Assembly (NCBI GenBank): GCA_035048485.1
Contig: CM068581.1
Coordinates: 11,366,864 to 11,430,863 of the forward strand
Origin: Pteria penguin
Lineage: Eukaryota; Mollusca; Bivalvia; Pterioida; Pteriidae
DNA: 64,000 nt
Direction: 5' to 3'
The notes under the pieces were generated by a model. It did no database searches and was not told the DNA's origin. It was given only the letters and a program-made list of their open reading frames with translations. Each line of letters opens with the position of its first letter. The stretch's first letter is position 1. Positions 11,697 to 21,410 of this stretch are shown piece after piece. Made by a program: the position numbers and the translations under genes.

Positions 11697-13475
11697 ATGC
11701 AATTATCCCAGATTTTTATAGTAGACCCACAGTCTTGGTCAGAGGGATGTATAATTCCAGTTTTTAAAAAGGGAGATGTCAATGATCCAAATAATTATAG
11801 AGGAATAACACTTGTCAGTTGCAAGGGGAAATTGTTTACAGCAATTCTTAATAAAAGATTATTGGAATGGGACAAAAACTATAACGTTATAACTGATGCA
11901 CAGTTTGGTTTTAGGCCTGGATATTCCACTGTTGATGCTATTTTTGTACTTCAGTCGTTAATTAATAAAACTTTAAAGAAAAAGGGTGGTAGACTCTATT
12001 GTTGTTTTATAGATTATAAAAAGGCTTTTGACCTAATTGATAGATCAAATCTTTGGTGCAAACTAATAAAGCAGGGTATCCAGGGTAAAATGTTGAAAAT
12101 TATCCAATCTCTCTATGAAAATGTTAAATCTTGTGTAAAACACAAAGGGGTTTTATCAGATTATTTTAAAAACAATATCGGTTTATTTCAAGGTGAGGTA
12201 TTATCACCGATTTTGTATTCTCTATATGTCAATGATTGTGAGTCACATTTTATTAGTGAACATTGTACATCAATTGAAATTAATTTGATCAACTTATTTT
12301 TGTTAATGTACGCTGATGACATGGTATTGTTCGCTGAATCACCACATAACTTGCAACATATGCTAGACTCTCTACATAGTTATAATGACATTTGTAAACT
12401 TACATTAAATGTTGACAAAACTAAAATTATGATTTTTAGAAACGGTGGTCAAATAAAAGATAACGAAAATTGGCAATATAATGGTAGAAATATTCAAATA
12501 GTAAATCAATTTAGCTACCTCGGTATGCTTTTAAACTATAATGGAAAGTTTAACGTCACGCAAAAGCATGCAGCTGATCAAGGAAGAAAAGCATATTTCG
12601 CAATTTCTAACAAATTAAAAGACCATAATTTTAACACTGAAACACAATGTTCTATTTTTGATACATATGTAAATAGTATTCTTAATTATGCTTCTGAGGT
12701 ATGGGGTTTCCATAAAGCCCCAGATGTTGAAAAACTTCATATTGATTTTTGTAAAAAGGTGTTGGGTGTAAAGAAAAATACATGTAATGCTTTGGTATAT
12801 TATGAACTTGGCAGACTTCCTTTACACATTTTACGAAAACTTAAAATCATAAAATTTTGGGTCAAATTGAAAAATACTGATAATTGCATTCTTAAATCTT
12901 GTTTACAAGACAGAGTATTATTCTGTGATGATTGGGTGCTTAATATTAAAGCAGAGCTATGTAAACTTGGGCTTGGATGTATTATTGAGGAAGATCATGC
13001 TGATAACAATTTATATAAGATAATTGAACAAAGATTTTTTGATGTATATAAACAAGAGATGTTATCTATAATTCATAACGTATCAAAAGGTGAAATGTAT
13101 CAACATCTAGTCGACAATTTTTGTATACAATATTATTTATGTAAGCCAATCGATAATCTATATAAGATATACATAGCACGTTTCAGATTGTCATCTCATA
13201 CGCTTAATATTGAAAATGGACGATATAGAAACGAAATAAGATCTAATAGATTGTGTTCATTATGTAATTTAAATGATATTGAAGACGAATTGCATTTTAT
13301 ACTCACTTGTCCATTTTATCATGATTTAAGACAATTGTATATCAAGCCATACTATTATAGAAAACCCAGTGTATTTAAATTAGTTCAATTGCTTAGTGTT
13401 TATTATGTAAACGAATTACAGAAGTTGGGTAAATACTTGTATATATCATGTAAAAGAAGAAATGATAACATATAA
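11697..13475 (+). CDS. LINE reverse transcriptase, 5'-truncated
   Basis: An open frame of 592 codons encoding the reverse-transcriptase part of a non-LTR retrotransposon ORF2. Visible RT blocks in order: KKGD..DPNNYRGITL (about 24-39), FGFRPGYSTVDA (70-81), FIDYKKAFD with the first catalytic Asp (D106), LFQGEVLSP (163-171), MYADD with the catalytic pair (D207, D208), LNVDKTKI (237-244) and FSYLGMLL (272-279). A C-terminal zinc-knuckle-like set C520, C523, H533, C538 is typical of LINE ORF2 tails. The endonuclease domain is missing: the frame begins just before the first RT block and the DNA upstream is low complexity, so the copy is 5'-truncated. The Met at 11697 is therefore not a native start. 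The frame is undamaged, which implies a fairly young insertion or an autonomous lineage still active nearby. Confidence 0.92.
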   Translation: MQLSQIFIVDPQSWSEGCIIPVFKKGDVNDPNNYRGITLVSCKGKLFTAILNKRLLEWDKNYNVITDAQFGFRPGYSTVDAIFVLQSLINKTLKKKGGRLYCCFIDYKKAFDLIDRSNLWCKLIKQGIQGKMLKIIQSLYENVKSCVKHKGVLSDYFKNNIGLFQGEVLSPILYSLYVNDCESHFISEHCTSIEINLINLFLLMYADDMVLFAESPHNLQHMLDSLHSYNDICKLTLNVDKTKIMIFRNGGQIKDNENWQYNGRNIQIVNQFSYLGMLLNYNGKFNVTQKHAADQGRKAYFAISNKLKDHNFNTETQCSIFDTYVNSILNYASEVWGFHKAPDVEKLHIDFCKKVLGVKKNTCNALVYYELGRLPLHILRKLKIIKFWVKLKNTDNCILKSCLQDRVLFCDDWVLNIKAELCKLGLGCIIEEDHADNNLYKIIEQRFFDVYKQEMLSIIHNVSKGEMYQHLVDNFCIQYYLCKPIDNLYKIYIARFRLSSHTLNIENGRYRNEIRSNRLCSLCNLNDIEDELHFILTCPFYHDLRQLYIKPYYYRKPSVFKLVQLLSVYYVNELQKLGKYLYISCKRRNDNI

Positions 13476-13615
13476 TTTCACTATGATATCTGTTCATTCC
13501 CATTCTGTATTATGTTCTGTTCACCTTGTACATATTGTATATATTATATATATTGTAATATCATGTAACCGATGTGTCATTTGACATAAGGAATAAAGAA
13601 ATGAAATGAAAAATG
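13476..13615 (+). mobile_element. LINE 3' untranslated region and tail
   Basis: AT-rich sequence after the RT stop, ending in ggaataaagaaatgaaatga, a poly(A)-signal-like short-repeat tail of the kind that closes LINE copies. Beyond about 13615 the sequence belongs to the enclosing inverted-repeat element. A 71-codon ORF at 13606-13821 there has no recognisable family. Confidence 0.7.
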
Positions 13616-14008
13616 ACAAAGATTTTAATATATATAAATACCTTAGTGCATGTCTACGCGGTAATTTCCATTATCATATTACATATGAAACACTTAATGA
13701 CCTTTTGCCATTACATTTCATACACGAATATACACCAATATATGGCGACATTTGCGGTAATCTAATTAGATCCCTTTTATTTCCTCCATCCGTACCACTG
13801 CATAGAGAATTACAAATGTAGGCATGTGAACGCACGACTGGACCGAGCGCACGCGGGAATAAATCGCGTTAACGTGAATTTCCTCCCGCGTTAACCCAAG
13901 GAGCACACGCGCATCCGGTCGAGCAGTCATAGCACGTGTGCTAAAGCAGTCCTCGTAACCGCTTTTTGCGTTAACGTGCATGTTCTATTAGGACTGCACC
14001 CATCTGTA

Positions 14009-15340
14009 TGTTGTCACTTACGTCTTATACTATCACTGGCGTCCTATGATGTCACTTACATCTTATATTGTGACTGACGTCCTTTGTTGTCACTTACGTC
14101 TTATACTATCACTGGCGTCCTATGATGTCACTTACGTCTTATATTGTCACTGACGTCCTGTGTTGTGTCACTTACGTCTTATATTGTCACTGATGTCCTA
14201 TGTTGTCATTTACGTCTTATATTGTCTATGACGTCCTATGTTGTCACTTACGTCTTATATTGTCACTGACCTACTATCTTGTCACTTACGTTTAATATTA
14301 TCACTAACGTCATATGTTGTCACATACGTCTTATATTGTCACTGACGTCCCATGTTGTCACTTATATCTTATATTGTCATTGACCGCTATCTTGTCACTT
14401 GCGTCTTATATTGTCACTGACGTCCTATGTTGTCATGTCTTATATTGTCACTGACGTCCTATATTGTCACTCACGTCTTATATTGTCACTGATGTCCTTT
14501 GTTGTCACTAATGTCTTATATTGTCACTGACGTCCTGTGTTGTCACTTACGTCTTATACTATCACTGGCGTCCTATGATGTCACTTACGTCTTATATTGT
14601 CACTGACGTCCTGTGTTGTGTCACTTACGTCTTATATTGTCACTGATGTCCTATGTTGTCATTTACGTCTTATATTGTCTCTGACGTCCTATGTTGTCAC
14701 TTACATCTTATATTGTCACTGACCTACTATCTTGTCACTTACGTTTAATATTATCACTAACGTCATATGTTGTCACATACGTCTTATATTGTCACTGACG
14801 TCCCATGTTGTCACTTATATCTTATATTGCCATTGACCGCTATCTTGTCACTTGCGTCTTATATTGTCACTGACGTCCTATGTTGTCATGTCTTATATTG
14901 TCACTGACGTCCTATATTGTCACTCACGTCTTATATTGTCACTGACGTCCTTTGTTGTCACTAATGTCTTATATTGTCACTGACGTCCTATGTTGTCACT
15001 TACGTCTTATATTGTTACTGACGTCCTGTAGTATCACTTACGTCTAATATTGTCACTGACGTCCTATGTTGTCACTTACGTCATATATTGTCACTGACGT
15101 CCTATGTTGTGTCACTTAAGTCTTATATTGTCACTGACGTCCTATGTTGTCACTTACGACTTATATTGTCACTGACCTACTATCTTGTCACTTACGTCTA
15201 ATATTGTCACTGACGTCCTATGTTGTCACTTAGTCTTATGTTGTCACTGACGTCCTTTGTTGTCACTTACGTATTATATTGTCATTGACCGACTATCTTG
15301 TCACTTACGTCTTATGATTAATATTGTCACTTACGTCTTG
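14009..15340. repeat. 19/38-bp minisatellite, right part, with 453-bp duplication
   Basis: Continues the dimeric array gtcacttacgtcttatatt / gtcactgacgtcctatgtt. Distinctive variants recur at a fixed distance: ttatactatcactggcgtcc at 14101 and 14554, and the short unit tgttgtcatgtcttat near 14433 and 14886. A 453-bp block has therefore been duplicated in tandem inside the array. Confidence 0.95.
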
Positions 15341-15344
15341 GTCT

Positions 15345-16520
15345 TAACTCAAATACTGACAATCCTACATATATTCGCTCTTCATTCACTACTGAGAAAA
15401 TCCTTGACAATCAGAAATCAGTATTGAGTACTTTTAATTCGGAAAAAGAAAGAATTTGAGTTATCATATTTACATTGGATTCCAAAATTGCGTAAAACAC
15501 CATTCAAACAAAGATCTATTGCAGGATACAGTAAATGTTCTACCAAACCTCAATCAGCCCTCCTTACAAGATATCTGCAGTTAAGGAGAAACTTCAGATG
15601 TACTACGATTTAATCTATTCTAGAAGTGATGTTGATCAGTTTGGATATTAAAAAATTCAAAGGACTTTTTAGGTAAATTAAAATCTCAGAATTTGTCTAT
15701 TGTTAAATTTATGAAGTCTTAAACATTTTACACAACTATTTCTCATGACTGATTAAAATTATTGATAAATCTTTTATAACAAAGCAAGGTTCTACAAGAA
15801 TACAAGTATATAGTTTGGGGTTATCCAGGCTCATGTTCTGTGGAAAAAATAGAGTTACTCAAAATTCAAATACACTGAAGAGGACATTAAACATGCGGGG
15901 GATTCTCATAGACAGTGTATATGTTGTATTTGGTGACCAAATATTCCAACATGCTGTCTGCATTTAAAATGGGCACTAATTGTGCACTTTTGCTGGCCAG
16001 TTTGTTCCTTTATTCATACGACGCTGAATTTATACAAGAACTTTTAAGTCAAAGTAAAAAAAAAACAATTGGCAATGAAATTTAAATTCACATTCAGAAC
16101 TTGAAATTAAAGATACAACAGAATCCAGTTCTTGTGCTTCGTACTTAGATCCTCTTAATAATGACAAAGATGGTAAACTAACGCCTCACTATATAACAAA
16201 CGAGACCTCTTTAATTTTCCTATTGTTAACTTTCCGTACACATATAATAACATTCCTTATCACCTGTATATGGTGTCCATGTGTCTCAACTGATCCAATG
16301 TGCTAGAATTTTTTCTGATTACGGTTCTTTCATTCACCGATACAAATTAGTGAAAAATTATTATCACAAGGATATGAAAAAAGTTTTTAGTTAACTTTCC
16401 GTAAATTTTACGGACGACACAAAGATTCAGTGTATACATGCAATTATCGGATATCATTGTCCGACATATTGACTTCCTTATTCGGTTGACGATGTTGTAT
16501 AACGTTTAGTTTGTGGTAAA
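15345..16520 (+). pseudogene. decayed reverse transcriptase, probably Penelope-like
   Basis: Several frames carry pieces of one RT in the right order. Near 15390 there is NPTY...TTEKILDNQKSVLSTF. Near 15475 there is SYLHWIPKL followed by KQRSIAGYSKCSTKP. Near 15965 there is KMGTNCALLLASLFLYSYDA followed by EFIQELL. Near 16270 there is LSPVYGVHVSQLI, and near 16370 LLSQGYEKS then FRKFYGRHKD. I know these motifs from a reverse-transcriptase family abundant in bivalves. The assignment to Penelope-like elements is tentative, because neither a GIY-YIG domain nor the YxDD box is legible. Many stops and frameshifts make it a pseudogene. It starts directly at the edge of the 19-bp array and runs into the conserved 3' motif at 16625. 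Confidence 0.75.
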
Positions 16521-16624
16521 TTTCTATCTCAATACTAATCGTGACAACGTTTTATCAAATGTGACTACGGTATTATACCGTCAACTGAATGTGACTTCGA
16601 GTTTATAATAACTCCACTTATATA
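16521..16624. other. short link, probable retroelement 3' region
   Basis: AT-rich sequence between the RT remnant and the conserved motif. It has no features of its own. Confidence 0.4.
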
Positions 16625-16800
16625 ATGACGTGATGGCGATTGTGACCTGTCGGCAGGGGATTCTTACTCCTCCATGGCACCTGATTATATTTCTGGAATT
16701 TTCTGTGGGTCCGTGATTGGCTTTACTCATTATTCGGTCTTTTATATCGATTTTAAGAGGGAACATTACTCGGTATCATACTGTCTTATATTGTCATTAC
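16625..16800 (+). mobile_element. conserved retroelement 3' motif, copy 2
   Basis: Contains cggcaggggattcttactcc, tccatggcacctgatt, gggtccgtgattggctttac and cttttatatcgatttt. It follows the decayed RT and precedes the 19-bp array, so I read it as the 3' end of that retroelement. I know similar motifs (ggggatgcttactcctcc type) from oyster genomes. A 61-codon and a 70-codon ORF across it are shadows. Confidence 0.7.
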
Positions 16801-17087
16801 GTCTTATGTTGTCACTGAGGTCCTATGTAGTCATTTACCTTTCATGTTGTCACTTATGTCATATATTGTCACTTACGTCTTTTTGACTATATTTGATTTG
16901 ATGTTATATGAATACATACAGACATACATTTCCGACACCGGAATTTCAGTTCAAGAGCATTTCATTATAAGAATGGGATAATTTTATTTAAATGGGGTTC
17001 TCATTTTTATGAATATGAAATTGTACTCGATATTGTCCTTTTATTCCATGGGGAAGTGATTAACCCTTCGATACTTCTTCGTTGTTA
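16801..17087. other. transition: a few 19-bp units, then single-copy DNA
   Basis: 16801-16880 holds diverged gtcactta-type units. 16880-17087 has no recognisable content. Confidence 0.5.
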
Positions 17088-17465
17088 ACTCTTATGTTGT
17101 CACTTATCTCTTATAATGTCACTTACCTCTTATGTTGTCACTTACATCTTATATTGTCACTTACCTCTTATGTTGTCACTTACCTCTTATGTTGTCACTT
17201 ACATCTCATGTTGTCACTTACATCTTATGTTGTCACTTACCTCTTATGTTGTCACTTACATCTTATGTTGTCACTTACATCTTATGTTGCCACTTACCTT
17301 TTATGTTGTCACTTACCTCTTATGTTGTCACTTACATCTCATGTTGTCACTTACCTCTTATGTTGTCACTTACATCTCATGTTGTCACTTACATCTTATG
17401 TTGTCACTTACATCTTATGTTGTCACTTACCTATTATGTTGTCACTTACCTCTTATGTTGTCCTA
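17088..17465. repeat. 19-bp minisatellite, about 20 copies
   Basis: Monomer gtcacttacctcttatgtt with t/c and c/a variants. This is the same sequence family as the array at 14009-15340, without the alternating dimer. Three overlapping ORFs of 126-151 codons cycle through the frames because 19 is not a multiple of three, and none is a gene. Confidence 0.96.
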
Positions 17466-18374
17466 TTCCTTTGTGGTATTACTACAGAATGACCATGTCT
17501 TTTTTAATATAAGGAAAGATTTGCTATATTCGTTTATGGTACAGGCGATCCCACTGTCGTCATATCAATGAAAAACTGTTAAAAGTGATGTAAAGCATCA
17601 CTCAACCAACTTTTCTCTTAAATTGATAAATTGTTATATGTTGATCGCGCCACTTGATTTATTGTTGCATTTTGACTAATTTACTATGTCACATTGTCAC
17701 AAAGAAAAATGTGACATTTCACTTTTACTCTAATATTCTTATTTCATCAGGTCAAATTGATCTGATGATCATATTATCATATTTTGATGATGTCTCTTTC
17801 CATATTTAATATATTATACTGAGTATCTTCGAAACGTGTATTGGTATTACTTTATCCCAGGTCCATTCTTCTACATACTATATAGTGCTACATCATGCTT
17901 TGTTCAATACTTAACATTACCAATTATGATTCGCCCTAATCTGTCAAACATTTTGCGATGGAGCGAATTCTACAAATCGACTCTTATTGAATAATTCAAT
18001 AGAGGAAGTGGAAATCTTTAAGCAATATATTTTTTCTCCGGTAATAATGAATGGAAAGCGACAGGGAGACGAAGAGTATTGATGTTTTCGCCGCTCTACA
18101 TCCGTTAGCGCAATTACTGCTAATTCTATGAGAATCTAGGTCACTTCTGACGCAAATCGTGGCTGAGAACTAAGATATAAGTAAAGATCGAACATGGCGC
18201 TCACAAAATAGTTCTTTAGCAATCAAATTTCAAAACTGCTCGGCCATTTCCTTTGATTTGTTAAATATGCTTCCCCAAGAGAATCAATACACCGGTAAGG
18301 TTTCTAGACATTTCATAGGCTGCTTCGTACATCTCGTACATACCAGCGCGTATGGATTTTATCTACTGAGAATC
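17466..18374. other. single-copy spacer
   Basis: AT-rich. One small hairpin (atgtcacatt / aatgtgacat) lies near 17690-17720. No gene signal. Confidence 0.5.
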
Positions 18375-18384
18375 TATATATAAA
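18375..18384 (+). promoter_or_regulatory. possible TATA box
   Basis: tatatataaa lies about 30 bases upstream of a C/T-rich stretch (tattctctctttcct) that could hold a start site. It is followed about 110 bases later by a consensus 5' splice site. The grouping is suggestive only. Confidence 0.25.
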
Positions 18385-18409
18385 CTAGTGTGTATTCTCT
18401 CTTTCCTAA

Positions 18410-18496
18410 AATAGCATAGATCGTTGAATTTAACGACATTCATCTCCAAAATAGATCTGAGCGAGTTATTTCTGTAGAGCTGTGTGTCTTATTTGG
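18410..18496 (+). other. candidate non-coding first exon
   Basis: Bounded on the right by ttggGTAAGTct, a consensus donor with GT at 18497-18498. The left end is set only by distance from the TATA-like motif. No ORF of note. Confidence 0.22.
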
Positions 18497-18703
18497 GTAA
18501 GTCTAAAGATAAATTTATGCCTATTGATATGGAACGTTAGTAAATACTAAGTGTAACTTGTTGGCTTCCATAACATAGTTTGTTTTATGTCGTAAGACGT
18601 CATAATATTAGTTATTAAACGGTGACTTCTTGAAAAAAATGATGAGTGTAATGGATTATATGGGATTCTTTTTTCATTATTGTTTTGGTTCGTGTTATTT
18701 TAG

Positions 18704-18767
18704 AAGCGAGTTGGTTTGGAGGTGCGTTGGTTTTGATGTCCGTACTACTGGACCCTACAGAAATAAG
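18704..18767 (+). other. candidate small internal exon
   Basis: Preceded by a T-rich tract and ttattttag (AG at 18702-18703) and followed by aaGgtgagag (GT at 18768-18769). The 64 bases are open in two of three frames and less AT-rich than the flanks. Together with the first-exon candidate it could be the 5' part of a plus-strand transcript, but no downstream coding exon is recognisable. Confidence 0.25.
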
Positions 18768-19004
18768 GTGAGAGATGACACTGTGTAAAAGCAATTTTAT
18801 TCATTTTAATTTTTCATAATATGACAAAAAGGTTTATATTATTATCGTCACTTTTTAATCTCAAGAAAAACTATTTTTAATTGTGCACTCTGTGGTAAAC
18901 TTCTCATGTTTCTCCTATAGACAATCAACTATGATTAAAATCAAGGTAGGAAGGTTTGACGATAAAATCCTGTTGAAGCGTAGTCAGTGTCTTAATGATA
19001 CAAT

Positions 19005-19150
19005 TAAAAGCCGAGATGCCATGTCGTGGTCCACATACGCATGTAAATAAACCCGCACTGCTTCGTGTACGTCCATTACATAGGGAAAAATATATAAAAA
19101 CTATTGCACTGAACAGAGGGTAGCGTCACCATATAGGTGAACTATTTCAA
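19005..19150 (+). mobile_element. 5'-truncated SINE fragment
   Basis: Matches the body of the SINE at 33365: gagatgccatgtcgtggt, cgcactgcttcgtgtacgtc and agcgtcaccatataggtga correspond in order to the reference segments. The tRNA head is missing. Confidence 0.7.
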
Positions 19151-19218
19151 TCAGGACCGAAAAATGAATTTATAAATAAACACCAAACAATCCTGAAATA
19201 TGTTGAGTAGGATTTGAG

Positions 19219-19222
<4 letters not shown>

Positions 19223-19307
<85 letters not shown>
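19223..19307. repeat. (AT)n microsatellite
   Basis: About 42 perfect AT dinucleotides. Confidence 0.98.
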
Positions 19308-19311
<4 letters not shown>

Positions 19312-19579
19312 TTCTGGAAATTAGATGCTTTGTATTCCAGATCACTTGGAATTAAATAATTTGGCCACCATGTATGGTAAATCTATACAAAAATTTAAAT
19401 AAAATCTATTCGCTTGGTTCACAGTCTGGTGAATATTTAATATGTTTGACTCCATTCCTTCGCAAATCCTCGCAAAATCTACATGTATAAAGTACAAAAA
19501 TGCAGCCATTAGTCTCTAATGTAAAATACAAGTAACTGTGACTATGGCACTAACAGCAATGTGACAACAGGGGACGCAT

Positions 19580-19678
19580 CTAGAATCTCGTCACCAAGGA
19601 GATGCTTATTCTATAGAAGATAGAAGTTTGACAGTTTTATCTGAACTGAATGTTTATCCTACCCCAAACACACGTTCT
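19580..19678. repeat. dispersed repeat, copy 1
   Basis: Shares tagaatc-cgtca-caaggagatg, gtttgacag-ttttatctgaa and ttatccta with 22842-22958. It abuts the inverted-repeat element that starts at 19677. Confidence 0.7.
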
Positions 19679-20313
19679 ACTGCTCCGTCCCTCCCTAAAG
19701 CGAGTGTTAGTAATAAAAAATTCTCCTTTATAGTATGGAGCTCGTAGAAAGGTTCCCCGCTGAGTTACATATGTCTCTTTTGTATGTAAGGATCAGACCA
19801 GGTGTATGTATGAATGTGAACCATCACTGAACACTGTAGAAAGTGTCATTGCCACATAACATCAGGAAAAGTATATAACACTTAAGTCCAACCCTCCGCA
19901 GGGAACTTTTCTGCGAACACCACACTGCAAAGGGAAAAAGTGTGACAATAATGCAAAATACGAAAGTGACTGGTAGTGACTATGGCACTAACAACAATGT
20001 AGCACAGTGGACGTTCACGGACTCCTGAAATTCAGAGGTAAGACTAGGTGCCCGTGAGGCATAAGCGTCTCCAGAATGGCTAGCCACACCCGCCATGAAT
20101 GCCCTTACATACAGAAGAGGCATAAGTAACTCAGCACTGTATGTATAAAGGAATGTGGACTAACACTGTGTAGTAAGTGTCATTGCCACATAAGATCAGG
20201 AAAGAAAGTATAACACTTAAGTCCAACCCTCCTCGGGGAACTTTTCTACGAGCTCCATACTACAAAGGATAATTTTATATTACTAACACTCGCTTTAGGG
20301 AGAGGGGCAGTAG
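19677..20313. mobile_element. inverted-repeat element with about 80-bp arms
   Basis: The left arm (19677-19759) and right arm (20234-20313, reverse complement) share ccctaaagcgagtgttagta and tagtatggagctcgtag and are about 90 percent alike. TA occurs at the outer edge on both sides (19678-19679, 20311-20312), so a TA target duplication is possible. The interior holds a direct repeat (gtgtcattgccacataa at 19843 and 20177) and an inverted copy of the conserved retroelement motif. It has no coding capacity. Confidence 0.7.
20015..20110 (-). mobile_element. conserved retroelement 3' motif, diverged inverted copy
   Basis: Read on the minus strand it gives ggcgggtgtggctagccatt, ggagacgcttatgcctcacg and ggcacctag, matching 23755-23830. 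The homology continues beyond the motif to gcaaaatacgaaagt near 19950. Confidence 0.6.
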
Positions 20314-20760
20314 ATTAATGCACTATCATTTTTGTAAGAATTAAATCACTTTCTTTAAGTGATGCAATGGCTAATGATAAAAAAATGTTCGCTTCACTAC
20401 TTAGATTTTTACAACAATTTTTCTCTGATTACCTACAGGACTTGTATTAGTACATGCATTCCCCCTTAAAAACATCTAATCCCTATGTTATATATTCTAG
20501 TATGTATTCATACTAAAATGTAATGTTCATATCAAATTCAGAGTGGAACACCTCTAACACAGGTAGTGGAATGCGCTTTATGTACTAGAGGGTCTAGAAC
20601 TGCAAGCCGATTCTATATCAAACTTGACAAAAGTTTTATGGTAATATTCTGATATCTTAATATGCATAATGATTCAAATATGTCATAGGACAGTAAGAAC
20701 CCGAGCTCCCCTTCCAATGCTTTAGATCCTTCAAAAAGGTGTTCTATCTTTTCTCCCTAG
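20314..20760. other. single-copy spacer
   Basis: No recognisable content until the acceptor-like tract ttctatcttttctccctag at its right end. Confidence 0.45.
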
Positions 20761-20957
20761 GGGATGGTGAATTTCCAATAAGCTCACATAACAAAAGGAA
20801 AGCGTATCATAATGACGCATATTATCGTTTAATAGAAAATTTTCTGAAGCATTGCGCCCCACCTGAAAGGCGGAAGGAAAAGGAGGGGGTTAAACAGGAA
20901 ATACAAAAATATAAGGAAATACTTATCGGGTTTTACATTTCCTGCAAGGCTTTCTAA
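20761..20957 (+). other. candidate coding exon, unidentified
   Basis: Begins after a good polypyrimidine tract and AG (20759-20760) and is open for about 65 codons to TAA at 20955. The peptide is charged and protein-like (YYRLIENFLKHCAPPERRKE, then a Lys/Glu-rich stretch), unlike the AT-rich noise around it. I recognise no family. It may be the last exon of a gene or a fragment of an old mobile element. Poly-C and AT microsatellites follow. Confidence 0.28.
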
Positions 20958-21004
20958 CCTTACAGTATGTATTTTCAATTGTACACAAGAAGCTCAGATG
21001 CCGT

Positions 21005-21040
21005 ATTTAACCCCCCCCCCTCCCCCTACCCCCTGCAAAA
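21005..21040. repeat. C-rich tract
   Basis: Two runs of C separated by t and a, with no function implied. Confidence 0.8.
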
Positions 21041-21129
21041 CCATCAACTAAACTGCATATCGTCACCAGTTTGATGTACAGAAACAGGCATAATTGGGAA
21101 TCGAACAGTCACGCATAAGCAATCCTTAT

Positions 21130-21410
21130 GAGTTCCTACATTTGTATGATGTTTGATGAGTTCTTGTGTTACGTCGCTTCAAGATTATTGCACTTACATG
21201 GTGACGCCACCTGTCTGGCGCAATCAGACCTACGCAACGGACACATCTGAAGCGATGAGGGTTTATTTACTAGCCACGCCTACCTGACACGGGACTTCGG
21301 ATTTTACTGTCTCATCCGAAAGACAAAACACCGACACGCCCAAGTAGGAGTCGAATTTCGGACATCTGGGTCACGAGTTAAACACCTAAGTGACTGAGGA
21401 TTGCATGCCT
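21130..21410 (-). mobile_element. SINE, minus orientation
   Basis: Reverse complement carries cgtgacccagatgtccgaaa (decayed box B region), gtctttcggatgagacagta, aagtcccgtg, ggcgtcaccatgtaag and gcgacgtaac, all in the order of the SINE at 33365. Moderately diverged, with an almost full body. Confidence 0.85.

Larger units (their letters stand above)
11068..14006. mobile_element. composite inverted-repeat element with TA target duplication
   Basis: The ends read cagcgaggtgcagtactaa (11068) and, reverse complemented, cagatgggtgcagtcctaa (from 14006), 15 of 19 identical. Both arms then reach an aacat and a gttaacgc motif. TA flanks both sides (11066-11067 and 14007-14008), and removing the element with one TA restores the 19-bp repeat (gtccTAtgttgtcac). 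Both subterminal regions hold several cgcgttaacg-type palindromes. The middle contains a LINE fragment, so the 2,939-bp total is probably a small DNA transposon enlarged by a nested retrotransposon. No transposase remains that I can identify. Confidence 0.75.

Noticed and set aside
14101..15340. Many TGACGT motifs as CREB/ATF binding sites
   Set aside because: They are part of every repeat unit (gtcactgacgtcc), so their number reflects array growth and not regulation.
17082..17571. Three overlapping ORFs resembling hydrophobic repeat proteins
   Set aside because: A 19-bp unit cycles through all frames. The Leu/Ser/Cys/His-rich peptides are its translation.
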